A stretch of 11,886 nucleotides of DNA from JAKFWI01 sp050246435 (GTDB lineage: Bacteria; Pseudomonadota; Alphaproteobacteria; Caulobacterales; Aquidulcibacteraceae): positions 1 through 11,886 of the forward strand of contig JBFWWB010000090.1 of the NCBI GenBank assembly GCA_050246435.1, given 5' to 3'. Below, piece after piece: positions 6,969-11,886 of this stretch (position 1 is the stretch's first letter; every line of letters begins with the position of its first letter). The notes under the pieces are model-generated. The model had not been told where the DNA came from, made no database searches, and saw only the letters and a program-made list of their open reading frames with translations. A program made the translations under genes and the position numbers.

Positions 6969-8804
6969 ATGACACCCATCGCCGCTGTCAACGACTTCGT
7001 CGTCCGTTTTGCGAACGTGAACGGATCGGGCTCGGCTTCCGCCAACGGGCTGTTCGCGAAGGCGATCCTGCGCATGGGCGTGCCGATCGGCGCGCGCAAC
7101 ATCTTCCCCTCGAACATCCAGGGCCTGCCCACCTGGTACGAGGTGCGGATCAACGAGCAAGGCTATCTCGGCCGGCGCGGCGGCTGGGACCTGATGGTCG
7201 CCATGAACCCGCAGACCTGGGACGCCGACGTCAAAGGCATCGAACCGGGCGGCTATCTCTTCTACGACGCGACGAAGCCGATGCCGCGCTCGGCCTTCCG
7301 GGAAGACGTGAACACGATCGGCGCGCCGCTGACGGCGATCTGCAACGCGGCCTACACCGATCCGCGCCAGCGCCAGTTGTTCAAGAACATCGTCTATCTC
7401 GGCGTGCTTTCCGAATTGCTCGGCATCGAAGCGGGCGTCGTGGAAGCGCTGCTGCGCGAGGAATTCGCCTCCAAGCCCCGGCTGATCGACGCAAACCTGC
7501 ACGCCTACGAGATGGGCGCTTCCCATGCGCGCGATCACATGGACCCCATCGCGCTGAAGGTGCGCCGCGCCGACAATGTGGGCGAGCGCATCTTCGTCGA
7601 CGGGAACACAGCGGCCGGCCTCGGCGCCGTTTATGGCGGAGCGACGGTGTGCGCCTGGTATCCGATCACGCCGTCGACATCGCTGGCGGAAGCCTACCAG
7701 ATGTACGCAAAGAAGTTCCGCCACGACGCGGCGGACAAGAAGGCGCGCTACGCGTTCGTGCAGGCGGAAGACGAGATCGCCTCGATCGGCATGGTGATCG
7801 GCGCCGGCTGGAATGGCGCGCGCGCCTTCACCTGCACCTCCGGCCCCGGCGTTTCGCTGATGCAGGAATTCATCGGACTTTCCTATTTCGCGGAAATCCC
7901 TGCGGTGATCTTCGATGTGCAGCGCGGCGGACCGTCCACCGGCATGCCCACGCGCACGCAGCAATCCGATCTGCTGTTGGCCGCCTATGCGAGCCACGGC
8001 GACACTAAGCACCCGCTGCTGTTCCCCGCCGATCCGCACGAGAGCTTCGAGATGGCCGCGCTTGCGTTCGATCTCGCCGACCGGCTGCAGACGACGATCT
8101 TCGTCATGCTCGATCTCGATATCGGCATGAACGAATGGCTGACCGAACCCTTCCAGTGGGATGAAAGCCGCGCGCTCGATCGCGGCAAGGTGATGGGCTA
8201 CGAGGATCTGCAGGCTGGGCGCGAGTTCGGCCGGTACCTCGATGTCGATGGCGACGGCGTGCCCTACCGCACTTATCCGGGCGTGCATCCCAATCGCGGC
8301 GCCTATTTTACCCGCGGCTCGAGCCACGACGCCTACGCCCGCTACAGCGAGCGCGGCGAAGATTATGTCGCCAACGCGCAGCGCCAGCTGAAGAAGTTCG
8401 AGACCGCGAAAACGCTGGTGCCCGCCCCCGTCGCGCGCCCGGCGAAGAAGCGCACGCGCTACGGCGTGCTCTATTTCGGCTCGACCACGCCCTCGATGCA
8501 CGAAGCGCTCGATGCGCTGGAAGCGCAGGACATGCACCTGGACGGCCTACGCGTGCGCGGCTTCCCGTTCGCGGACGAGGTGTTCGAGTTCATCCGCGCG
8601 CACGATCTGGTGTTCGTCGTCGAGCAGAACCGCGACGCGCAATTGCGCACGCTGCTGGTGGCGGAAGGCGGGGTCGATCCCGCGACCCTGGTGCCCGTGC
8701 GCCACTATGACGGCACCCCGATCACTGCCCGCTTCATCACCAAGGAAATTGCCGCGGGGATGAGCGCGCCGCGCTCCGCCCCCATCAACGAGGCCGCGAA
8801 ATGA
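6969..8804 (+). CDS. korA: 2-oxoacid:acceptor oxidoreductase, fused gamma-alpha subunit (KorA type)
   Basis: 611 residues joining two domains of the oxidoreductase family. The gamma domain (about 1-195) has NGSGSASANGLFAKAILRMG and RNIFPSNIQGLPTWYEVR. The alpha domain (about 208-600) has the CAWYPITPSTSLAEA segment (YPITPS, substrate and TPP pyrimidine side), QAEDEIASIGMVIGAGWNGA with the conserved acidic residue, SGPGVSLMQEF (291-301), and RGGPSTGMPTRTQQSD (319-334). Layout and length match KorA of 2-oxoglutarate:ferredoxin oxidoreductases, which convert a 2-oxoacid and CoA to acyl-CoA, CO2 and two electrons. 2-Oxoglutarate is inferred from family resemblance; pyruvate or branched 2-oxoacids cannot be excluded. 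The ATG is 3 bp after the diaphorase stop, with GGAAAAGG upstream, and its stop overlaps the beta-subunit start as ATGA. The gamma glycine motif is less regular than in archaeal enzymes. Confidence 0.9.
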   Translation: MTPIAAVNDFVVRFANVNGSGSASANGLFAKAILRMGVPIGARNIFPSNIQGLPTWYEVRINEQGYLGRRGGWDLMVAMNPQTWDADVKGIEPGGYLFYDATKPMPRSAFREDVNTIGAPLTAICNAAYTDPRQRQLFKNIVYLGVLSELLGIEAGVVEALLREEFASKPRLIDANLHAYEMGASHARDHMDPIALKVRRADNVGERIFVDGNTAAGLGAVYGGATVCAWYPITPSTSLAEAYQMYAKKFRHDAADKKARYAFVQAEDEIASIGMVIGAGWNGARAFTCTSGPGVSLMQEFIGLSYFAEIPAVIFDVQRGGPSTGMPTRTQQSDLLLAAYASHGDTKHPLLFPADPHESFEMAALAFDLADRLQTTIFVMLDLDIGMNEWLTEPFQWDESRALDRGKVMGYEDLQAGREFGRYLDVDGDGVPYRTYPGVHPNRGAYFTRGSSHDAYARYSERGEDYVANAQRQLKKFETAKTLVPAPVARPAKKRTRYGVLYFGSTTPSMHEALDALEAQDMHLDGLRVRGFPFADEVFEFIRAHDLVFVVEQNRDAQLRTLLVAEGGVDPATLVPVRHYDGTPITARFITKEIAAGMSAPRSAPINEAAK

Positions 8805-9856
8805 CGTATCTGCCCAAGCCCGCGCTGCGCCACCCCAAGGCCGACAAGAACGCGCTCGGCTTCACCAAGCGCGACTACGAAGGCTCGATCTCAACCTTGT
8901 GCGCCGGCTGCGGCCACGATTCGATCAGCGCCGCGATCGTGCAGGCCTGCTTCGACCTCGATCTCGAGCCGCACCGCATCGCGAAGATGAGCGGCATCGG
9001 CTGCTCTTCCAAGACGCCGGACTATTTCCTGGGCCAAAGCCACGGCTTCAACGCCGTGCATGGGCGCATGCCGTCCGTGCTCACCGGGGCCAACCTGGCG
9101 AACCGCGAGCTGATCTATCTGGGCGTCTCGGGCGACGGCGACAGCGCCTCCATCGGCCTCGGCCAGTTCGCGCACGCCATCCGGCGCGGCGTGAACATGA
9201 CCTATATCGTGGAGAATAACGGCGTGTACGGCCTCACCAAGGGGCAGTTCTCCGCCACCTCCGACAAGGGCAGCAAATCCAAGCGCGGCGTGGTGAACGC
9301 CGACACGCCGATCGACATGGTGGCGCTGGCCCTGCAGCTGGGCGCGACGTTCGTGGGGCGCAGCTTTTCGGGCGATAAATCCCAGCTGGTGCCGCTGATC
9401 GAGGCGGCGTTGCTGCACCAGGGGCCGGCCTTCATCGATTGCCTCAGTCCGTGCATCGCCTTCAACAACCACGAAGGCTCCACCAAGAGCTTCGACTATG
9501 TGCGCGAGCACAACGAGGCGGTGAACCGGCTCGACGTGATGCTCGAACGCGATCCGATCACGGCGGAATACGAAGCGGGCGCGCTCGCGGAAATCCGCCA
9601 GCATGACGGCTCGGTGCTGCGGCTGCGCAAGCTCTCCGCCGACTACGATCCGAACGACCGCATCGGCGCGATGAATTATCTGCAGGCGCGCGCCGCCGAG
9701 GGCGAGATCGTCACCGGGCTCCTGTTCGTCGATCCCGAGCCCGAGGACCATCACGCGCATTTGGGCACGGTGGACCGCCCGCTGAATGCGCTTTCGGACG
9801 CCGAGCTGATCCCGGGCGCCGCGGCCCTAGCCGCGATCAACGCCAGCTTGCGCTAA
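8801..9856 (+). CDS. korB: 2-oxoacid:acceptor oxidoreductase, TPP-binding beta subunit (KorB type)
   Basis: 351-residue beta subunit that holds thiamine diphosphate and one [4Fe-4S] cluster. The TPP motif is GDGDSASIG (111-119) with the closing NN at 139-140 (VENNGVYGLTKGQ). Cluster cysteines expected from the family are C34 and C37 (CAGCGHD), C68 (GIGCSSKTPDY) and C218 (LSPCIAFNNHEG); C214 is also near. HGRMPSVLTGANLAN matches the family. ATGA overlap with korA implies coupled translation and equal dosage. The chain is longer than a minimal beta subunit of about 290-300 residues, with an acidic C-terminal part from about 290 on, as in bacterial KorB forms. It forms the catalytic alpha-beta core with korA; the upstream diaphorase subunit would take the electrons. 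The 3' end is overlapped 20 bp by a small convergent ORF. Confidence 0.92.
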   Translation: MTYLPKPALRHPKADKNALGFTKRDYEGSISTLCAGCGHDSISAAIVQACFDLDLEPHRIAKMSGIGCSSKTPDYFLGQSHGFNAVHGRMPSVLTGANLANRELIYLGVSGDGDSASIGLGQFAHAIRRGVNMTYIVENNGVYGLTKGQFSATSDKGSKSKRGVVNADTPIDMVALALQLGATFVGRSFSGDKSQLVPLIEAALLHQGPAFIDCLSPCIAFNNHEGSTKSFDYVREHNEAVNRLDVMLERDPITAEYEAGALAEIRQHDGSVLRLRKLSADYDPNDRIGAMNYLQARAAEGEIVTGLLFVDPEPEDHHAHLGTVDRPLNALSDAELIPGAAALAAINASLR

Positions 9857-10046
9857 GGCGAAACGATTTCCAGCGGGGCCGAACCGCGCGCGGCTCGCGG
9901 TCCACAATGCGTACAAAGTGGCCATTCGGATAGAGCCGCCCGTCGGCCGCCGATTGATAGATGAGGCCGCCACGCCGAAGAAGGGCGAGATCGGCCCTTC
10001 CCGCGTTCAACATTTCGATGGCGTGGCTGATTTCGAGTTGCGTCAT
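9837..10046 (-). CDS. Small hypothetical protein, 69 residues
   Basis: Not recognised. The ORF begins MTQLEISHAIEMLNAG and continues with a mixed, soluble-looking sequence (LLRRGGLIYQSAADGRLYPNGHFVRIVD) ending in a basic, Arg/Ser/Trp-rich tail. No signal peptide, membrane segment or cysteine is seen. In favour of coding: third positions are mostly G or C, composition is balanced, and no plus-strand gene competes with most of it. GAGAGG abuts the ATG, which is too close to be ideal. An upstream in-frame ATG at 10100 would add 18 residues but falls in the flanking repeat. The 3' end overlaps the end of korB by 20 bp in convergent orientation. Without it, 9857-10090 would be plain spacer. Confidence 0.42.
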   Translation of the reverse strand: MTQLEISHAIEMLNAGRADLALLRRGGLIYQSAADGRLYPNGHFVRIVDREPRAVRPRWKSFRLSASWR

Positions 10047-10090
10047 CCTCTCATGGAGCAATGATTCGCCTCGACAATCTCTGAATCCCC

Positions 10091-10148
10091 GCCGCCCCAC
10101 CCGTCATCGCGTGCCGCATGACATCCTCCCCTCGCGGGGAGAGAGGAA
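10091..10148. repeat. Direct repeat, left copy
   Basis: The first 27 bases (10091-10117) are identical to 10597-10623. The rest differs from the right copy by one missing G and three substitutions, so about 55 of 58 positions match. It contains the stem CTCCCC (10126-10131) / GGGGAG (10136-10141) with loop TCGC. The missing G spoils the GTCATCGCG/CGCGATGAC palindrome that is perfect in the right copy. Confidence 0.85.
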
Positions 10149-10186
10149 AGCGTTGCGTAGCTGGCGAGGGAGGCACACACATTGGC

Positions 10187-10570
10187 ATGGCCGACGCCAT
10201 AGCCCGATCGCTTCGCAAGCGGCTGACCTACCCAGAGACGTTGCTTTGGCTGCGCCTCCGGCGACTGCGGGGAGAAGGCTTGCACTTTCGCCGTCAGTCG
10301 CCGATCGGCCGCTACATCGTCGATTTTGAATGTCGTGCAGCCAGGATCGTCGTCGAGATCGACGGCAGCCAGCACGCCAAGCCCGACAGGCTTCGCGTAG
10401 ACGACGAGCGAACGGCATGGCTTCGCCATCGCGGCTACGACGTGCTCCGCTTCTGGAACAACGACGTGGTTTCGCGGACTGACGACATCGCAGCCCTTGT
10501 TGCGCAGGCGGTTCGGACCGCGCTCCTGCTCCCCCGCGAGGGGGAGCTGTCGGCGCGTAGCGACGACTGA
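10187..10570 (+). CDS. DUF559 domain protein (PD-(D/E)XK nuclease fold, Vsr-related)
   Basis: 127 residues from the ATG at 10187. The family pattern is complete: TYPETLLWLRLR (14-25), FRRQSPIGRYIVDFECR (34-50), VVEIDGSQH (55-63), DDERTAWLRHRGYDVLRFWNNDV (72-94). Asp46, Glu57 and Gln62/His63 are candidate metal-binding or catalytic residues by analogy with Vsr-like endonucleases; the family's real role is unknown. The domain ends near residue 110; the last residues (LLPREGELSARSDD) are encoded by a copy of the local palindromic repeat. GAGGGAGG (10166-10173) is the likely Shine-Dalgarno, 13 nt from the ATG, which is long; it too belongs to the repeat. In-frame codons from 10118 to 10186 are translated repeat and were not included. 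The gene appears isolated, not part of a restriction system. Confidence 0.85.
   Translation: MADAIARSLRKRLTYPETLLWLRLRRLRGEGLHFRRQSPIGRYIVDFECRAARIVVEIDGSQHAKPDRLRVDDERTAWLRHRGYDVLRFWNNDVVSRTDDIAALVAQAVRTALLLPREGELSARSDD
10528..10547. repeat. Palindrome inside the 3' end of the DUF559 gene
   Basis: GCTCCCCC (10528-10535) pairs with GGGGGAGC (10540-10547) over the loop GCGA. It is related to the stems at 10126-10141 and 10631-10650, and here it encodes residues of the protein's tail. GCGTAGC follows at 10555-10561, as GCGTAGC follows the left stem at 10155-10161. Confidence 0.75.
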
Positions 10571-10596
10571 GGGGGAGGCTGCTCCAACATTGCGCC

Positions 10597-10655
10597 GCCG
10601 CCCCACCCGTCATCGCGTGCCGCGATGACACCCTCCCCTCACGGGGAGGGAGGAA
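10597..10655. repeat. Direct repeat, right copy
   Basis: This near-identical second copy of the 10091-10148 sequence lies 506 bp downstream in the same orientation. It holds two perfect palindromes in tandem: GTCATCGCG (10609-10617) with CGCGATGAC (10621-10629), and CCCTCCCC (10631-10638) with GGGGAGGG (10643-10650). It ends 3 bp before the stop codon of arfB on the other strand. Confidence 0.85.
10609..10650 (-). terminator. Tandem hairpins just past the arfB stop
   Basis: Read on the arfB strand, an 8-bp G/C stem (10650-10631) comes 8 bases after the stop codon and a 9-bp stem (10629-10609, loop of 3) follows at once. Neither has a T-tract, so any terminator role would be Rho-assisted or limited to 3'-end protection. 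The stems belong to the mobile-like repeat, so the function may be acquired by chance. Confidence 0.3.
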
Positions 10656-10658
10656 GAG

Positions 10659-11078
10659 CTAATCCTCCCGCACGCGGCCACGCAGTGATTTCACGCGGCC
10701 GCGGCGGGCCTTGCCCTCCATCCGGCGCTCACGCTCGGCGCGCGGCGTGCGCGTGGCCCGGCGCGGCTTCTCCTCCACCGCCGCTTCCGCGATCAGCGCC
10801 ACCAGGCGCGCCAGCGCATCGGCGCGGTTGCGCTCCTGCGCGCGGTGGCTCTGGGCGCGGATCACCACCACGCCCTCCTGCGTCATCCGCCGCCCCGCCA
10901 GGCGCGCCAGGCGCGCGAAGACGGCGGGCGTCAGCGCCGGCGACGACGCCGCATTGAAGCGCAGCTCCACCGCGCTCGACGTCTTGTTCACGTGCTGGCC
11001 GCCGGGCCCCTCGGCGCGCACGAAGCGCTCCTCAATCTCGGCCTCGTCCAGCGCGATCCTGTCGGTGACGCGAATCAT
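10659..11078 (-). CDS. arfB: Alternative ribosome-rescue factor B (peptidyl-tRNA hydrolase)
   Basis: 139 residues, the same size as E. coli ArfB (YaeJ, 140). It frees ribosomes stalled without a stop codon by hydrolysing peptidyl-tRNA in the P site. The catalytic loop EGPGGQHVNKTSS (23-35) holds the GGQ motif at 26-28, and VELRFN follows as in class I release-factor domain 3. The C-terminal tail is strongly basic (KPRRATRTP, RERRMEGKARRGRVKSLRGRV), as in ArfB, where it enters the empty mRNA channel. There is no codon-recognition domain, which rules out RF1 or RF2. The start at 11078 gives MIRVTDRIALDEAEIEERFVR, matching the family; a longer reading from 11222 adds non-conserved residues and overlaps the divergent gene. 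The Shine-Dalgarno is weak. Confidence 0.92.
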   Translation of the reverse strand: MIRVTDRIALDEAEIEERFVRAEGPGGQHVNKTSSAVELRFNAASSPALTPAVFARLARLAGRRMTQEGVVVIRAQSHRAQERNRADALARLVALIAEAAVEEKPRRATRTPRAERERRMEGKARRGRVKSLRGRVRED

Positions 11079-11188
11079 GCCCGCCAGGATGCGGGAAAAC
11101 CGGTTCACAACCCATTGGCGCACCCCCTTGCCGCATGGACGCAGGCGGACGGGCGCGGCATCGTCACGCCGCATTTGGGAGGCGGGCG

Positions 11189-11886
11189 ATGCGGACGGTG
11201 CTGACGGCGGCGTGCGCCGCATTCTTCCTCTTCGCCGCCGCCGCCGCCGCGGCCCCTGCCGCCAACGATTACACGAAGCCGGAAAACTGGGTGTGCCGCC
11301 CCGGCCAGGAAGAAAGCTGCGCCCAGCCGCTCGACGCCACGATCGTCGCCGCCAACGGCGATCTCAGCATCGAAAAATTCACGCCCGATCCCGCCGCCCC
11401 GGTCGATTGCTTCTACGTTTATCCCACCGTGTCGCTCGATCCCTGGGGCAACAGCGACATGATCCCCGGCCGGGAGGAGAAGCGCGTCTCCTATTTCCAG
11501 GCTGGCCGGTTCGCCACGCATTGCCGACTGTTCGTTCCGCTTTACCGGCAGACGACCCTCACCGCGTTGCGCGCCTTCATGACGGGCGCGCCGATGCCGA
11601 CGGACGAGGCGCTCGCCTATGGCGACGTGCGCGACGCGTGGCATGACTATCTGCAGCGCGACAATGGCGGTCGCGGAATCGTACTGATCGGCCATAGCCA
11701 AGGCGCAATGCTGCTGGCGCGGCTCATCCGCGAGGAGATCGACGGCAAGCCGCTGCAGAAGCGGCTCGTTTCCGCGCTGCTGCTGGGGACGAGCATCGCC
11801 GTGCCGCCGGGCAAGACGAAGGGCGGCGCGTTCCAATCCATTCCGCTGTGCCGCAAGCCCGGCCAGTTCGGCTGCGTGATCACCTA
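11189..11886 (+). CDS. DUF3089 lipase-like alpha/beta hydrolase, secreted, 3' end outside window
   Basis: 232 codons are in the window and the frame is still open at the end. The N-terminus is a signal peptide: MRTVLTAACAAFFLFAAAAAAA followed by PAANDY, with likely cleavage around residues 22-25. Mature-region landmarks of DUF3089 are DYTKPENWVCRPG, VDCFYVYPTVS (72-82) and the nucleophile elbow IGHSQGAML (167-175) with Ser170. The remaining catalytic residues would lie beyond the window or in its last part. Several cysteines (36, 44, 74, 112) suit an exported protein with disulfides. GGGAGG (11177-11182) stands 6 nt before the ATG, supporting this start. It diverges from arfB across 110 bp in which no clear promoter was recognised. 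Ester hydrolase activity is expected from the fold; the substrate is unknown. Confidence 0.87.
   Translation, partial: MRTVLTAACAAFFLFAAAAAAAPAANDYTKPENWVCRPGQEESCAQPLDATIVAANGDLSIEKFTPDPAAPVDCFYVYPTVSLDPWGNSDMIPGREEKRVSYFQAGRFATHCRLFVPLYRQTTLTALRAFMTGAPMPTDEALAYGDVRDAWHDYLQRDNGGRGIVLIGHSQGAMLLARLIREEIDGKPLQKRLVSALLLGTSIAVPPGKTKGGAFQSIPLCRKPGQFGCVIT

Larger units (their letters stand above)
10091..10655. mobile_element. Putative repeat-bounded DUF559 unit (non-autonomous mobile-like segment)
   Basis: A DUF559 gene is enclosed by two nearly identical direct repeats (10091-10148 and 10597-10655) and carries further copies of a C-rich hairpin at 10126-10141, 10528-10547 and 10631-10650. Each of the first two hairpins is followed by GCGTAGC and a G-rich run. 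The arrangement suggests a unit that moved or duplicated as a whole. There is no transposase, and no target duplication beyond the repeats was identified, so mobility is inference. Confidence 0.35.

Noticed and set aside
5145..8537. Open frame of 1130 codons on the minus strand, antisense to the diaphorase and korA genes
   Set aside because: It mirrors strong G/C bias at codon position 3 of the real genes, which removes stop codons from an antisense frame. The translation is His/Arg/Ala/Val-rich without any family motif, while the plus strand carries complete recognisable enzymes.
8891..9760. 289-codon minus-strand frame opposite korB
   Set aside because: Same composition effect; korB has all TPP and cluster motifs in order.
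10043..10606. 187-codon minus-strand frame opposite the DUF559 gene
   Set aside because: The plus strand has the complete DUF559 pattern; the minus translation shows no family resemblance and starts and ends in repeat DNA.
10091..10655. CRISPR-like array
   Set aside because: Only two direct copies separated by a coding gene, with no regular spacers and no cas genes.
10711..11646. 311-codon plus-strand frame across arfB and into the DUF3089 gene
   Set aside because: Very Arg/Ala/Ser-rich; it runs antisense to arfB and out of frame with a DUF3089 gene that has a good Shine-Dalgarno, signal peptide and GHSQG.

Overview
The window is GC-rich, densely packed bacterial DNA with strong G/C preference at third codon positions. 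The gene set points to an alphaproteobacterium: MtgA-type transglycosylase, YfcG-like glutathione transferase, ArfB, a DUF559 gene sitting among palindromic repeats, and a DUF3089 lipase-like protein. Family and genus cannot be fixed from this sequence. A P450 and glutathione enzymes suggest an organism that lives with oxygen.

Layout. (1) 1-749 holds the 3' end of a peptidoglycan transglycosylase gene (mtgA, +), whose stop codon interlocks with the stop of the next gene. (2) 746-3362 is a minus-strand cluster, read right to left: cytochrome P450, then a Nu-class-like glutathione S-transferase, then a DsbA-fold 2-hydroxychromene-2-carboxylate isomerase family protein. The last two overlap by ATGA. 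It looks like a small oxidise, conjugate and isomerise operon for an unknown aromatic or lipophilic substrate. (3) 3633-4965 (+) carries a short MgtC/SapB-type membrane protein and a DUF72 (YecE-like) protein, closed by a hairpin that contains the DUF72 stop codon. (4) 5160-9856 (+) is the main operon: an NADPH/FAD/Fe-S oxidoreductase subunit (TTG start behind a strong Shine-Dalgarno), a fused gamma-alpha subunit of a 2-oxoacid oxidoreductase, and its TPP-binding beta subunit. Together they probably form a KorAB-type 2-oxoacid (likely 2-oxoglutarate) oxidoreductase that passes electrons to NADP+ through its own diaphorase subunit rather than only to free ferredoxin. (5) 9837-10046 (-) is a small unrecognised ORF. 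(6) 10091-10655 is a repeat-bounded unit holding a DUF559 (PD-(D/E)XK nuclease-fold) gene, with about 58-bp direct repeats at each end and several GC hairpins, one of which encodes the end of the protein. (7) 10659-11078 (-) is arfB, the ribosome-rescue hydrolase. (8) 11189-11886 (+) is the start of a secreted DUF3089 alpha/beta-hydrolase-like gene that runs off the window.

No tRNA, rRNA, CRISPR array, transposase or phage gene is visible. The two stretches most worth a second look are the three-subunit oxidoreductase operon and the repeat-bounded DUF559 unit.
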